Part shown: positions 1 through 14,200 of the stretch, in pieces
Layout of the letters: each line of letters opens with the position of its first letter
How positions within the stretch are numbered: position 1 is the first letter of the stretch
Source: Toxoplasma gondii ME49
Taxonomy: Eukaryota > Apicomplexa > Conoidasida > Eucoccidiorida > Sarcocystidae
Direction of reading: 5' to 3'
Assembly (NCBI RefSeq): GCF_000006565.2
Contig: NC_031473.1
Location: forward strand, 186,001 to 250,000
DNA: 64,000 nucleotides
Program-made: the position numbers and the translations under genes
Notes under the pieces: generated by a model
What the model was told of the DNA's origin: nothing
Seen by the model: only the letters and a program-made list of their open reading frames with translations
The model's database searches: none

Positions 1-3000
1 ACTGCATGCAGTTCGAAGAATTCCTGGCTCGCTGTCCCCCCCGACATCTCGCTGGTCTCCGCGGCTCCTGCTCTTCCCACTCCTTCGCCTTCGTCTCTCT
101 CCTTTTCTGGACTCGACCAGGAACTGGACTGCGACGCGAATTCTTCGACCGCAGTTTCTTCTTCACTTCCCGACTCCACTGCCTGGCAGGGAAGTGGAGC
201 GGCCGCTTCTGCTTCGTCTCCGTCTCTCCGCGCGTCTGTGGACGCTCATTTCGCGGAGGCAGAGCTGCACGCGGCGGAACACAGCGACGGCGTTTCTGTC
301 TCTCCGAGGAACTCGCCTGGGGCCCTGAGCGCGCGTCCGATGTCTGCCGCTGGGATGCCGAACCCAGAGTCAGGCATTGCAACTCAGACGCCGCAAACTC
401 CCCAAACTCCGCATACGCAGAGGCCACTGCTGTTAGCGCAGAGTCTGGTGGCAGCAAGCGGAAAGCCTCTGCCGCCGACGCGAGCGGACTTTGAAGCTCA
501 GCGAAGCCAGGGCCTGGGCGATTTGTCTCAGAAAACGCCGCGAGTCTTCAGTCCACAAGGTTTAGGCCGCAGCCAGGGATATGGTCCAGGGGGCTCCTCC
601 TACGCGCTGGACTCGTCGCGGGAGGCTGGACCGAGCGGGCGTCTCTCGGCGACGCCGTCGACGCGCCTGCAAGGGAGTGGAGGACCTGCATTCCCTCACT
701 CTTCGTTTCCACAGGCGATCGGAGCCGCGGGGACGCCGACGGCTCCCAGCCGCGACAGCAGGACGTTTTTCGGAGACACCGGGGCCGCTCGAGCGAGTCG
801 CGCAGGCCTCAGCGGGCGGCTCGCGAGCCGCGGCACGGCGCTCGCGCCCAAAGGCACCCGGCGTCTGAAGAGTGGCTACTCCGTGGGGGCGGCCGACGCG
901 AAGGACAAACAGAAGGGGAAAGTCCTCAGGTACCAGCTGGTGCAGAAGTTCCACGACCGCCTGCCCTGGTGGGTGGCGCGCATCATCGTCTACACGGACG
1001 CGGCGCTCGAGAACTGCCGGAGACGCCGGCGCCTCATGCAGCGGGCGACGTGGAAGACCAAAGTTGCGATGCCGGTTCGGAACATGTTGGGGCTCTTCAG
1101 CGACGAGAAAATCGAGACCTGGTACGTCCAGTGGCTCAACGCGTTCAACGCGAAGTACTACCCCCGAGTCGCCTGGCTCCTCTTCCTCATTTGCTTCTAC
1201 GCAACCGCGTTCCACGGCCTCCTCCGACTTCGCGGATTCATCGAAAACTATCCTCTGTGCATCGACGCCGTCAGGGTAAGGAAGGCAAGAAGCCGAAGGA
1301 AGCGAACCGGTCTGGATCGATGCGGAGGGAACGGTGTGTGCAGAGCCGGCGAGTCGGGTGGAGAGCACCGCCAACGTCGTAGGAGCAGCGCAGCTCGGTT
1401 CTCTTTTGTGGAGAAACAAGCGAGTGTCGAGGTTCTCCTCGAAGAATGCCTCATCACGCTCCACTCATGCGCAGGCGCGTCTGCTGCTGAGACAGGAGAT
1501 CTCGCTGCTAGCACAGGGAGGTTCCCATTTTGACTTCGATGGCATGATGCAGATCCAACACCTTAGATTGCTGCAGAGGTTCAAACGGAGAGAGAAAGGT
1601 CGTTCGTGATGCACGGAGAGTTTTCTGGGTTTCTTGCTCGATTTAGATGTGAAACGCATCGGAGCTCCCGCGAACAAGTGAAGAAGGAGGAACGCGCATG
1701 AAAGGTTTCTGCGGAGTGCAGCCTCGCTTTTTCGATCCACTCCCAATGTCGACAGGGCTGCTGAGAGTCGACACCAGCCGACACACACTGGCTAAAGCGA
1801 AGAAGCGAAATACGAAACCTGTGCATGTAGCGAGAGCTTCATCGTTCCACTTGAAAGTTTCTTCTTTGCACTCACTCTCTCGCAGGCGTCCCCTCTCGGA
1901 GAAGCTGGATTTCTCATCCTTGTCGCGGTGCGCTTTGCCTCTCAACCTATCTTGTCATTTCTGCTTCTTCTTCCTCTCCTCCGACACTCGGGCTCGAGGC
2001 TCATCGACTTTCTTTCCTGTTCCCGAGCTCCCGCAACGCCTCTGAAGAGCTACAAGCTCTATCGATGGATGCTTGCTCTCTCTTTTCTACAGTAGGTCAC
2101 CTCTCACCTCCAGCGATCTACACCTGCATACACTGAGAGATATATGCAGGTCGGAGATGTGCCTCTGATATACAGGATGGCACCTCTCACCTGCACCGAG
2201 ATATTTGGTACGCATGCCCACAGGTGGATGGATTGCGGCGGGCTGGGATGTTTTTTTTTGTGTGTCGATTTGCATTGATGTGCATGCACATGCGCAAAAC
2301 ATGGGTGTCTACATGCGAATATGGCCAAGGGCAGTGAGCTCGGCTTTTGAGTCTGGCTGTTCCTTCACAGCCGGCTTTTCTGTCACATCCCGTGAGCTTA
2401 TCTTTCATCCAATTTTCTTCAGAGTGCCGTGTGAGAGGCTACCACCCTCTGGCAGCGTGCGACGAAAAGTCCATGCTTTATGGAAAACGCAGGTTTGCTT
2501 TTTCTGCAGATTTGTCTATGCCGTCTTCGACAACACTTGGCACTTGATTGCGGAGCCTGGTTCGCGACATGTCAACCCTCTAACGATCATTCCAGCGAGC
2601 CCAAGCCTGGAAATTGCAGCTGTTCAAACGGTCTACATTTTGGCTGTGCGTACGCCGACGATTAACTTGATTTTCCTGCTCTACATCATCACGTATATCA
2701 TCATTTTCTTTGTCGCTCTCCCCCCCGGCGTCCAACAAGTGCAACTGTTCACCATCAGTATGGCTGGCTGGCTCTTCACTTGCGTTGGCGGCCAGCTGTT
2801 CTACACCAGGTAAGAGACAAGAAACCGTTTTCTCGCATGCAGTTCTGCACTCGTCTCAGTACATAAATGTCAATACATTTATATATATATATATATATTT
2901 ATATATGTGCGTATGTGTAGATACGCTAAGGTTTGTGCGACGAGTACAGGTTTTTTATGTGAGTAGGGTGTTTTTTCTAGAGGTAGAAATCGGCTTTGCA

Positions 3001-3527
3001 GTCGTTTTTGTGTCTTTCTGGAGTGTTAGAAGAGCCACCTTGTTTCCCGGACACAGTGTTAATTGTAGAGATTCCATCCCGTTGTTTAGTGCCAGCTCAT
3101 CTGAGATCCACTTTTGTACACGTATTTATTCACAGAGGCTACTGTGCATATATATATATATATATATATACATGTATATGTATATATATATATATATATA
3201 TATGTGTATTGGCAGGGGACGAAGCGATTCGCGTGCAGCTCTTTGCAGGTGCGAATTTCACTGTATGGTTTGGGGGGTATTTTGGCTTAAGGGAAGGTGT
3301 TTCTCTCGCGAGTTGATTCGGAATTCCGCGTCCCTGTTGGTTTCAGGGCCTTCGAGGTGAATAGGCGACGGTTGTTCTGCAAGTACGTCTTGCCGTACAT
3401 GCTGTACCTGGAGGAGATTGCAGCGATCTTGTATTCGAATCCGCAGGGGGAATATCCCCTGGACGAAGGAAGCGAGGATGAGGTGTCTATGGGCTCTGGC
3501 CACCTTGTCGGCGATCGTAGCGCGTGA
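1..3527 (+). CDS. Multi-pass membrane protein, 3' part of a multi-exon gene (start outside window)
   Basis: I place four exons at 1-1275, 1886-2091, 2510-2809 and 3347-3527. All junctions keep phase: donors GTAAGG, GTAGGT and GTAAGA, acceptors in pyrimidine runs. The frame is open to the left edge, so the start is missing. The visible part begins with about 300 low-complexity residues (Ser, Pro, Gln, Thr), then a basic segment rich in W and R, then about six hydrophobic segments: VAWLLFLICFYATAFHGLL in exon 1, two around exon 2 and its junction, and three in exon 3. After the last segment comes a short tail that starts RAFEVNRRRLFCKY and ends in an acidic stretch before TGA. Six membrane spans followed by an Arg-rich juxtamembrane stretch recall the membrane half of class III nucleotide cyclases, but no catalytic domain follows, so I do not assign that function. 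The family is not recognised. The membrane topology is well supported; the exon structure is likely. Confidence 0.7.
2880..3204. repeat. (TA)n tracts in the last intron of the membrane-protein gene
   Basis: Two TA-dinucleotide tracts, about 2880-2906 and 3148-3204, lie in the intron between 2809 and 3347. The second is interrupted by CATG and GTATG. They are ordinary microsatellites, likely to vary in length between strains. Confidence 0.9.
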
Positions 3528-3792
3528 CAAGGCACGACGCTGCGTGGAAAAAAAGGCGGCAAGAGCGGGCGTCTTGAGGGATCTGCGAACTCGGACGTAC
3601 CGAGAGAACTCGACTTTCGTTGAAAAGACGAACTGTCCAACTCTGCAACAAACAGAGAATCTCCTCTCTCGGGGACAGAGAACTGATGGAGCGAAAGACC
3701 TCGACCGACGAGGTGGCCAGTCACACAAAAGAGCTTGTCAGCATGGAGTCGGACGGATAGACAAAAACGGATTTGTGAATATACAGCCAAAC

Positions 3793-3825
<33 letters not shown>

Positions 3826-6800
3826 AACATATATAAAGATATGTAAAGATATATATATATATATATATATCTATGGTGAAGTTTGTGTGTGGATAAACAT
3901 CTGCACGTTTGGGTATGCGTGTGTGTCTGTTGTGGGGGGTTTGGGGGTGCTAGCGGCGTCAACTGTTCAAAGGTAACTTTCGAGAGAATGGGGAGAGTGG
4001 AAAGAGAAACAGGCAGAGGTCGTGTCTGGAGAGTGATGTTAGAGCCTGCGAATTGAGAACCTTTGCAGAGATTCGAGAACGAAATTTCACGGTAAAGAGT
4101 TCCAGAGCTAGCGCGCTGTTTAGATCTTGTCAAAAATGTACAGAAGAAGACAATGACGCGAGATTCACCCTTCTGAACAGGAACTGGACTTGTGGCCCAT
4201 CAGAGGGCGGTAGAAACTACCAGCAGCTCAGGTGTCTAACCACATGCCTCCTATTTCTGTCTACTATATCTATTTATCTATCTATCTATAGATAGATATG
4301 TGTCTACATATTCCATTTAAGTGTTTGACTGTGAGGGTATACACGTTCACGAAGATGACAGAGGGAAGAAACTTCGAGAGTGAAAGCGATGTCGAGGGAT
4401 GGGAAGCATTTCCACACGTACCTCCTTTGTTTACATCGATCTGAAATATATATGTATATACGTATATATATATGTTTATGTAGATTTGTGTAGATTTTTG
4501 ATTATGAGGGTATGTGCGTTTACGTAGAGGACAGGGGGAAGAGGATTCGAAAGAGAACGCACTGTCGAAGGGTGGCAGACGGTTCTTTTTCGCGTCTCGG
4601 TGAAGATTCCCGGCGAAACCCCCGGCAAATAGTGGATTTCTTGCTGATGTTTCGAGACGAAAGACAATTGAGAAACGAAAGAGAAAAAGCATCTGGTGTA
4701 GAGACTCTCCGTTGCCTGCGGGGCATCTCAAGGAAACCCGCGAAGACAGCCACTCTTGGCATCGTACATGCCCAACCGGACATAGGTGCATTCATAACTC
4801 TGTATTTATGTATGTGTATGCACATGTGCGTATTTATGTATATATTTCTGTATTCTTCTATTGTACGGGACCGTGTGTCTGCGGTTGCATATGCATTCGG
4901 AGACACCGTTTCAACGCTGTGTGTTTTGGTGGGTTTTGCGGGAAGTCGAAGATGCCACCTCAGGCGCTCAGGCCACCCGTTTTTCTCTCGCACCTTCGGG
5001 GAAGGCTGCACATGAACAAGACGTGGTATTTTTCTTTCCGTTGCTGCTTGCCTGTCTTCTTTTGTCTCTCTGCATGCGAATGGACTGCATATATGCCATG
5101 TATGTACGTAGATATATTTTTGTGTGTGCATGAATGCATCTTCCTGTCACCAAGTACAAACGTACTAGTCTATGAATTGATGTTGGGTCGGCTCGAGTTC
5201 CGTTGCGTGCTGTAGTTCTGTTTGTGTTGCCGTTTCTGTTGTGTCTTCGCGCTCACCTCGGCCCCGAGACCGGTGCTGCGTCTCAGCTTTTCGAGTGTTT
5301 TCGGGTCCTCCCCGTTTAGCTATTTTCCTCGAGAAAAGGAGAGACTTGTTCCAAGAAGCAACTTCAGAAAAAGACTCTGACGGACGAGAGCGGACAGAAT
5401 GCTCTCCTCAGTCTTTCCTGGTAGCACTTCTGGCGAGCAACATACGCTTCAGCATCCCAAGCGCACCCGCGGGACTTCTTAACTCAAACATGCAGTACAC
5501 GTACATATCAAATATACATAAATGTATATATCTATATATATATATATGCATATTTAGAAGAAATACAGAGAAAGGAAGTAGGCAATGGACATCAGTAGGG
5601 ATGTAGACATGTAGAGGCAGAAATCGTGGAGACAAAGAGCGGCGTAGGTCCATAGGTGTTCTTGTGTTAGTTGTTTATTCTGTTTTTTAAGCGCCGAGAT
5701 TTTTTTCCTTCTGGGTGTTGTTCCTTCTCTTGTCCACTTTACGCGATAACTGGCATCGTGACTCTGGAAAGACAAGAAGTCTCTGGTACAAGAGTGACCG
5801 CCTCTGCTTGTGACTGTCTTTGCCTCGGTCCAAGCAACATGACGATTGTGGTCAAACGGGTAAACTGCGGCCCCCCTCTCTGTCTGCTTTCTGCGTGGTG
5901 CGAACTCTCTCTCCCTCTTCGGCACTGCCCTCCGGCTGAGGACCCGCAGCTGGGGATACGCATGCACCACTGACGAGGTGTGTTGCTTTTGTAACAGAAT
6001 GAATGCGGCAATCGGAGATCTGCGTCTCTCCTATTCACAGCTGGTGTCTCTCCTTTCTGTCTCTGCTACGTTGTGCTGCCGGAGAACGTACACTGAACTG
6101 CTGGACAGAGAATGATTTGTTGCTTAAAGACTAAAACGCGCAGTGCCTGTAACGAACACTGTACCTACACAGATCTCGTGTAGGCATTTCCTTCCGCAGT
6201 TCACACGACGACTGGTCTTGTGTTTGATGCCGCTTTCTCTCTCACTCTTTTGCGAGATTCTTCTTTCCCCCCAAAGCAGGTAGCAGCGGACGTGGACATG
6301 GAACAGACCTGTGCTTCATGGAGGCAGACCCAACAAGGAAGCGATGGCAAATCACTCGGATGACGGTGATCCATCGCTCCTTCTTGATGTCTGAAGAGTT
6401 CACCTCGGCTCTCACGTCTCTCGGCGAGCGTCTAAACCGACTTGCGACTCAGATGCTCACGTGGAAAGAACTATTCCTTGCTCGGCTAGTTCTTCACTGA
6501 ACAGTGACATTCACACCTCTCCTGTGTTTGAAACGCAATACATACATGCATACGTATGTATATAGATATATACTGTATGCATGTCTTTAGAAACAAATCT
6601 CCAAATAAGTAGATACTCGTATTACTAAAAATTGTATACACACATGTCTACACATGTCTTTATGTGCAAGTCGCGGCTGCGGAAGGAGGCAAAGTGGACA
6701 GGGTCAAGAAGAAGAAGCGGAGCGGAAATGGCAGAGTTTCCGTATTTCAAACTCTTGAAAATGGTGAACAAGAATGGCAGACACCGGATTCTTCCTTCCT

Positions 6801-8226
6801 GTGTGTTTCTCCTTGATCCTACCAAGCAGAATACATAGAACTCTCAACTCTCTTGTCTTTCTACTTTCACGAGAGAAAACATCGTCCGTGTCAGTTGACT
6901 GGTGGACATGCCTAGGAAAACTTTTTTTTAAATTCCGTCCTTCTCTGAGGCCCACCAAGCGCGGCCTTGTGCGCGGGGACCCGGAGAAGGTCGGCTGTCG
7001 GGTGTCACTTTCCGATTTTCTTCTGTCTCGGTTTCTTCGCAGCCTCTGACTCTCTGTTTTCGACAGCTGCTTGTAAATCTCTTTTCTGAGTTTCCGAGGC
7101 TGGGCCATTTGCCGCTAGCGAGGACTGGCAGCGCAGCCTTTTCTTCCGACAGGGAGAGAGAGGAGTATAGGGCTCGTTTACGGCGACGAGCTGGCTGGAA
7201 GGTGTGCTCTCGCGCCCTCTCCTTTCTGGGAAGTGAGGACTTCTCCGTTGCATGCTTCGCAGTCTTTCGACTTTCCAAGTTCTTCTCGTTTTGTCTCTCC
7301 ACGCACTGTCTGCCGAAGCAAAAGCGGAGCGTGCATGTGTTAGCTCACCGCAGGTAACTTGCAGGTTTCTTCGCGTCCCCCTTTGCGTGTCTGACTGGGG
7401 CTGGAGAAGAGGGAAAGCTCGCGTGAGCTTTTTTCAGCGGTGACTTCCTGCCAGTTCTCCCGCCTTTCTGCGTTTTTCTTGAGCCTTTCCAAATGCACAA
7501 ATTCGCCTTTCTCCGCTCGAGACAGCTGCCGCCGCGCTCGTTTCTGAAGGCCAAGAAAAAGCGAAGAAAGTTGCACAGCGCCTCCCCTTTCCCGCGACGC
7601 GTCGCTCCCGTTCTTGTCTTTTTGCCTCTGAGTTTCGCCTTTTCCTTTTCGTCTTCCAAACGACGAAACGCAACACTAAACCTGCTGTGTCCAGAAACCG
7701 CCTAGAGATCTACACCTTCGTACACCTTTGTCTATCAGCGTCTTCGGAAATCCCCTTGCGCATGTATCCACGTAGATGCATGTGTCTTGGCGGCATACGT
7801 GAGAAACGTCTGGGTTTTCCCGCTTGTCGAAACCGAGTTCCCTTCGCGCGTTCTTTCTCCTGAACGCGGACAACTAGGCACCGAGACGGTGCAGAGAGGA
7901 CGCGAAAGAAAGCCACCAAGCCATCGCCAGCGGCCATACACAGCGACCGCGAGGGGCGGCCCAGACCGAGGAGGCGGCAGAAAGAAAAAGAGAAAAGGAC
8001 CAGCAAGAAATCGCAGACGAAGAGAGCGAAAATGCCATGTCCCTGCGCCGGTTCTTCGATGGGCCGACGGTTCATCGGGTAAACTGCAGAGGCCTCTCGT
8101 GCGGGGACGCCCCGTCGCGAGGCTTCTGCGTTTCTTCGATTTGAATCCAGTGGTGTAAGGCCCAGAGGAGGCGAGCGAGAGAAAGACACAAACAACGAAA
8201 CGCCGGATCTAAAGACGTCTGAGACA
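3528..8226. other. Intergenic spacer with microsatellites; presumed 3' UTR and promoter/5' leader
   Basis: No frame in these 4.7 kb has family motifs, membrane pattern or consistent splice sites. It contains TA tracts at about 3791-3872, a self-complementary TATC/GATA tract at about 4263-4297, shorter TA stretches near 4446-4480, 5520-5550 and 6540-6575, and CT-rich sequence from about 7000 on. The left part should hold the 3' UTR of the membrane-protein gene. The right part, roughly 7000-8226, should hold promoter and 5' leader of the synaptojanin-like gene. Two opposite-strand frames (7710-8525 and 6704-7302) look like by-products of purine-rich sequence. Confidence 0.6.
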
Positions 8227-11200
8227 ATGGACTCCCGATCACGACCTGGGGACGGCCTCAGGCCCCCTGCAGAGGAGTCACACTCTGCTTCTGCTTCTTC
8301 TCTTTCTTCTTCTCTTTCTTCTTCTCTTTCTTCTTCTTTCTCGTCTTCTTCTCTTTCTTCTTCGTCTCCTTTGCCCTTCGGTGAAGTGTCTTCTTCTTCG
8401 ACTCTGTTGAGGCCTGTAACTCTGCATCCTTTACAGTCTTCGTCGAACATGAGGGATCGAGCGAGCTCTCGTTCGCAGCCTCTCGGAGGCAAGGGAAAGA
8501 AGCTCGCGGCCGGTCCGGGCGCCATCGATCCGTTTGATTCTCTTGTTCCAAAGCACTCGACCTCGAATTCTTCTGCCTCTCCCTCCTCCGCTTTCTCCTC
8601 TTTTCTGTCAAGCCCTTCAACTCAAAGTCTTCCTGCACAAACACAAACTCCGTCCATCTCTTCCTCTTCTTCCTCGTCTTCTTCCTCGTCTTCCTCCTCT
8701 TCTTTCTCTTCTTCCTCCGCCTCCTCCTCTTCTGTCTCTTCTTCCTCCGCTTCCTCCTCTTCTGTCTCTTCTTCCTCCGCTTCCTCCTCTTCTGTCTCTT
8801 CTTCGAGTCGGGTGTTTCCAGGCGCCTTCTTGTCTCTGCCTGCTGAGCTGCCGCCGTCTCTGCAGTCGCGTTGGAGAGTGAGCGCGTACCGCCATGTCTT
8901 TTTGATTTGTCCACACCCTTCTCTGTGGCTCGCGGCGGTGGGGGCGGCGCCGCAGGTCTCAGGGACGCGTCGCGCCATGCGCGGAGACCGCTTGCCAGTG
9001 TTGTTAATCCAGCGAAGGTCGGGAAGCATCAGTCAGCATCTGCTGCCTCTCCGCACTGGCTTTCTTCTTCAACAAGTCGCTCCCCGACTCTTTGCCGCCG
9101 CTGTCTCCTCGGGCGAGTTGACGCGAGAAGCTTCGCAGCCTCCGCCGTCCTTCGGTCACTTCCACTTTGCCTTCGACGCGGACGCGCTCCTGGGGACGCT
9201 CGCCGTCGGCACCCGGCGGTTCCTCGTCGTCGTCACCGACGCTGAACAGACGGCTCAATTCGAGGAAGAAGAGCCTCCCCTTTTTCTTCAGAGAGACGGA
9301 GCCGGACAGGTCCAGGCCGTTGCGAACAGCCTTGAGGGCTCGGGCACGGGAGACGACCTGGCGAGTGCCTCGAGATCTGTAGGGGGTGAAGGAGACAACA
9401 GAGGTCGGGAAGGCGAGAGTGGAGTGCTGGGGCGTCGTGGTGAGACTGTCGGCGACGGCAGGTGGACTCGAAGAGTTGTTAAAGCAGTCAAGCGAGCTGT
9501 CTGTCTCCCGTATCACGGGAGCGCCTCGGCGTCCCTCGCCCATCTGCCCACCGCGGTCGTCCGGGGCCTCGCGGCGACGGAGGAGTCCAGGAAGCGACAG
9601 CTGGGTGCTCAAGGCTCGCTTCGGCGCGCCGATAAGGCGGAGCAAGGCGCAGAGGCTGGGCTCCAAGAGGAGACAGGCAGGTCGGCGCCGAAAGCCAAGG
9701 CGCGCTTGCCGTCTCTGCCTTTGGATCTGTTGGGCGCTGCGGAGACAGAAGGCCTCGACGCCGCCTCGGATCACTTCGCCTTCACAGATTTGGACAGCAC
9801 CCCGCGAGAAGAGGCCGACCGAGCCGCGGCGCTCGCGCAACCTCCCGCGAGGGCGCTATCCACAGAGAGCCAAGGCGACACTGGGGTACCGCCCTCCAGG
9901 GCCCCGACCGCCCCCGACGATACGACCTCGGTCTTCTCACCTCTCAGTTTCTCCTCCTTTCCTCTGGGGCTCCCGCTTTCTGGGCGCGAAGGCGACGCCG
10001 CGGGAAGAGAGACGGACGCTGCTGGTCCGCTGTCTCTGTCGAGCCGCCTCACCGGCATTCAGAGTTTCGTCTCTGCAGCCGCCGACAGCTTCGTCGGCAG
10101 TGCGTTGGGCACCGCCGTCACCTCCTCTTTCTCCGGCGAGAGTCGCGCGAACGTCACGCAGTGGATGGCTGAGCAATTCCAGTTTTCTCAGCAGACACAG
10201 CCGAGCTCCCTCAACCTCTCCCGGTGGCTCGGCGACGCCTCAGGCAGTCTCCCGTGGCCTGCAGTGAGCGCTGAAGGCAAAGAACCAGGCGCGGGTGACA
10301 GACGCGGAGACACTCTCAGAGAAGACCGAGGAGACAGAGAGGACGGCCAGCTCGTCGAGCTGCAAGCGGGAGGCTCTGGTGTGGGGGCAGAATCTCAGGG
10401 CCTGGAGAGACGCCGAGAAGCGGTGGGACAAGACGAGGCTCCAGCAGGGCGATGTCTCCAGGGCGAAGCTGCCTCGGGGCCTGTGGCGTTTTTTCGGGGA
10501 CAGAGGACTTCAAGAAGTGCAGAGAACAAGGAGACAGTGGCCTCTCGGGGCGAGGTCGCTGGGAGCTGGGGTGCGGGCCTGGGTTTCGGCTTGTCGGATC
10601 TCGCGGCGGTCGCGGAGCAAGTGACGTCAGAGTTCATGAAGAGCGCGGAGCTGAGAAACGGTCTCCTCCTAGACCGCCGCCAATCTGAGACTTCGATTTC
10701 CACTGAGAGCACACCCGAGGGAAGAGACCGTCCCCAAGAAGGTCGCCGCACAAACGGCCGTCAGCCGGATCGAGCAGCTGCTCTGGGGCTTTCGTCCGCG
10801 GTTGCAGTCACCGCAGTGGCGGCTGAGGAGACAGCAGCGAACAGCGAGGCCGATCGTTTTGCACTGTCCATTGAAAAGCTTCTCTGCAGTTGCTTCTACT
10901 ACTCGTACGACGTGGAACTCACGCGCAGTCTCCAGAACCAGCAAGACTGTGGTGTTTTCGCGCGGCGCCAGGGCCTCCCAGGGTACTTCGACGGCGAGCC
11001 AAGCGACCCGGACAGTGCCACCGCCCTTCGGCTGGAGGAGACAGAGAGGCAGTTCGGTCGCTCGCGCGCCCAGCAGCGAGGCCAGATAGACACTCGACAG
11101 GAAAACGGCGACGCTGGTTGTCCCGACAGGGAAGGAGTGGGCGACTCAGACCCCGCGACTTCCCTTAAAGATGCTCAGGAGGCAGGCGCAAGTCGACAGG

Positions 11201-14200
11201 TCGGAGCCGCTTTCCTGGCCTCCAAAACTGTGTCGACCGAAGAAGAAGGAGAAGGAGAAAGAGCGGGAGAGAAAGAGAGAGAAAGAGAGAGGGAGCGAGA
11301 GGACAGGGATGGACAGTACAGCTGGAAGGGCTCGGGTTTGATTGCAGTCGCTGACGAAAGCTTCACATGGAACCTGCAGCTCTACGGCGAGTGGTTCGCG
11401 GCTGGGATCGACCAGAGGTGGATGGTGCCTCTGGTGCAAGGTAAGCCGGACGGCGACGAGGACGAGGCGAGCCGGCGAAGGCATGTTTCGAGGGACAACT
11501 TTGCGCATGCAAGCTGTTACTTGGGGAGCCAAGAGCGAAGACAGAAGAGGCGCACTGAGAAAGCTGAGCTAGATGTCAACGCTTGTGAATGGAGATCGGT
11601 CGAGAAACGGACCAGCTGGTAAAAGCAGTGTAACGACTCCGACATAGAGAACGGGTTTACTTCAGCGATCCGTCTCCTTGTTTTCCATCTTCTTCTTTTT
11701 CCAGGCTACGCGGGATATGTGAGATTGGAGCGTGCAATTCCAGTGCCTCCAGGCCCTTCAACCTGGGCGTCTCTCCCTCGCTCGCTTCTGCCGCTCGGCC
11801 GCCGGGGCTCCTCGTCTGCGGTGGCGCCTCAGCGGGCGGCGCCTTCTCGCCCAGGCGGCGACGACCGCGTTCGGCTCCAAGTCCGAGAGGAGCCTGGGCC
11901 GGAGACACTGACGCAGAGTGTCGAGCTTCTTCTCCTTTGCAGGCGCAGCTGCAAACGTGGAGGCACTCGATACAACGCCCGCGGCATCGACGACCAGGGC
12001 AACGTAAGTCTCAGGGGGAGGGGGAGGGATTTGGGGTGACGGGAGCGAGTGAAAAAAGAAAAGTCGAGAGGAAAAGAAAGCGAGACGCTTCTTTCTGCAT
12101 CGAACGGCTTGATCGGCAACGCGAGGGCGAGTCTCTAACGGGGTAAACTTCTTCGGGCGTCTGGATCTAGAAAGGCACATAGAAGCGTGTAGAAGCATCT
12201 CTTGCATATGGCGCGGCGTCCACTGTCTAGGTAGAGACGTCGCAGCGGATCAAAGAGTTGGAAAGCAGCGAAAACTGTGAATCCCCAGAAGGGAGAAGAG
12301 AAAGCGCGTGGTTAACAGTGAAGACACTACTAAAGGAGAAGGAGACCGAGAAGTAGAGAGTTTCTGACTAGAAAGAACGTTCAACCAGTTCTTTCAAACT
12401 CGGCCCTTCTCAGCTCGGCGCATGTGCTCACGCCTCGCGTTCTCTGAACGAACCGTGACTGTCGCCTTGTCTGCATGCGTTTTTGCCGGCCTTCAGGTCG
12501 CCAACTTCGTCGAGAGCGAGCAGCGCGTACGCCTCCTCGAATACGCGGACGTCGCGCCAGGCGTCTCCTCGTCTGTCTCCTCGAGCGTCTCTGCGCGCGG
12601 CCGGTCGCGGCTGAGGCGGTCGACAGGGCGTTGGGCGAGTCTGGTGCAAGTTCGGGGGTCGGTGCCGGTCTTTTGGGAGCAGACGGGTCTGACGGCTCAG
12701 ACGACAGTGACGCGGAACACGATTTTGACGGCGCATGCGTTTGAGAAGCATCAGAATTTTCTCTTTCGGCGCTATGGGCTCATCGTCACGTACGTGGACC
12801 TGCTCAGCGGGTCTCGGGGCTCTGAGGCGCGGTTGGTGTCTGCTCTCGAGCACCAGATCAGTGCGTACGAACATGATCACCCTCATGCTCCCTTCATCCA
12901 TCACATCCACTACGACTTTCACCAGCAAGTCAAGTCCAAGGCGTACGAAGGGGCGCTCGGCGAATTCGTGGAGTCTCAGCTTCTCGAGTCGGCCGCCGCG
13001 ATCGGCTTCTTTCTCCAGCCGTCGAGAGAGCACCAGGGGACCAGGCGCCGCGTCGCGCGACCGAGAGACTCAGACGAAAGCCAGACAGAAACGTCGAACC
13101 ACGCAGACTCCGACCTCGACAACGGACACAGACAGAAGGGCGTCCTGCGAACCAACTGCCTCGACTGCCTAGATCGCACCAACGTCTTCCAGTGGTAACG
13201 CAAAAGATAAAAGAACTGCGGACAGAAACGATGGACAGAAGAGAGAACGCGAGCAAGCGAGGGAAGGGAGCGGAGGCAGAGCACAAGGGCAGAAGAGAGA
13301 ATGCGAGCAAGCGACGGAAGGGAGAGACGGATAGAGAGGTCAAAGGGGAGACAGACAAAAGGCGGGAGGAGGAGGAGAGAACCCGCCAATACAAGTAGAG
13401 GTGAAATGAAAGAAAAGAAAGATACTTCCACTTCGCTGTTTCCTCTCGCCTCCAGGTATTTCTGCTGGTTCTGGCTTGTCCAACATCTCCGCGCGAATCA
13501 GTTCGACGCCTTCCTTCGTCCTGTGAAGAGGCGAGGTGAGTCACTGGCATTGCTGGATCTTGTAACTGTACTTCTTGATCTGGAGAAGCGTTTCGTTTTG
13601 CGAACTCTCTCGTTTTCTCTTTGACTTCACATCGTGCATGAATACGTATAAAAGACATTAACTGCTCTCTCCTGTTCGCCTCTTACATCCTGTGACGCAT
13701 GCGCATGAGTCCAAGCTGCGTTTTTGTTCCCCTTCTCGCTCAAGTCCGGTTCTCGCCCATTCCGAAGTTCTTCTTTTTCTCTCGTCTTCTCTCCCTGGGA
13801 CCTTTACACACGCTTCATGTGTGTGGACAGGGCGTTTTCACGGAGTCTCTACGGCAGGAGGGGCGACGCTTTTGACGAGGGAAGAACGGCCAAGTGGACG
13901 CAGTGAACGAAAGGAAAAAGAGTACCTTTAGGTTTAGGATTTCTCTCTGTCTCCGTCGCTTGTTTCCTTTCTTCTTTCTCGTTCGGGGCTGTCTCCCTGT
14001 CCCGGCTTCAGTCCTGTCTGCGAGAAGCCGTTCGTCTAGCCTCAGGAGGGCCGTTCACCCGAAGAATCCGCGGGAGATCGCTCTTGGTTATCTCTTCGTC
14101 GTCTTTGCCTTCATAAAGGGATTCCCCCAGAGTTTTCTGTTGCTTTAGAAACTATGAAAAAGGCGTTTTCACTGCTTGGAGAGCCCCCAGCGTGTGTTGG

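Noticed and set aside
4263..4297. TATC/GATA palindromic tract that could suggest a hairpin or CRISPR-like repeat
   Set aside because: Simple tetranucleotide microsatellite; no spaced repeat units, and a eukaryotic nuclear setting.
7710..8525. Minus-strand open frame of 271 codons overlapping the start of the synaptojanin-like gene
   Set aside because: It is the purine-rich complement of the Ser-coding tract (Glu/Arg runs) with no motif, and lies antisense to a well-supported first exon.
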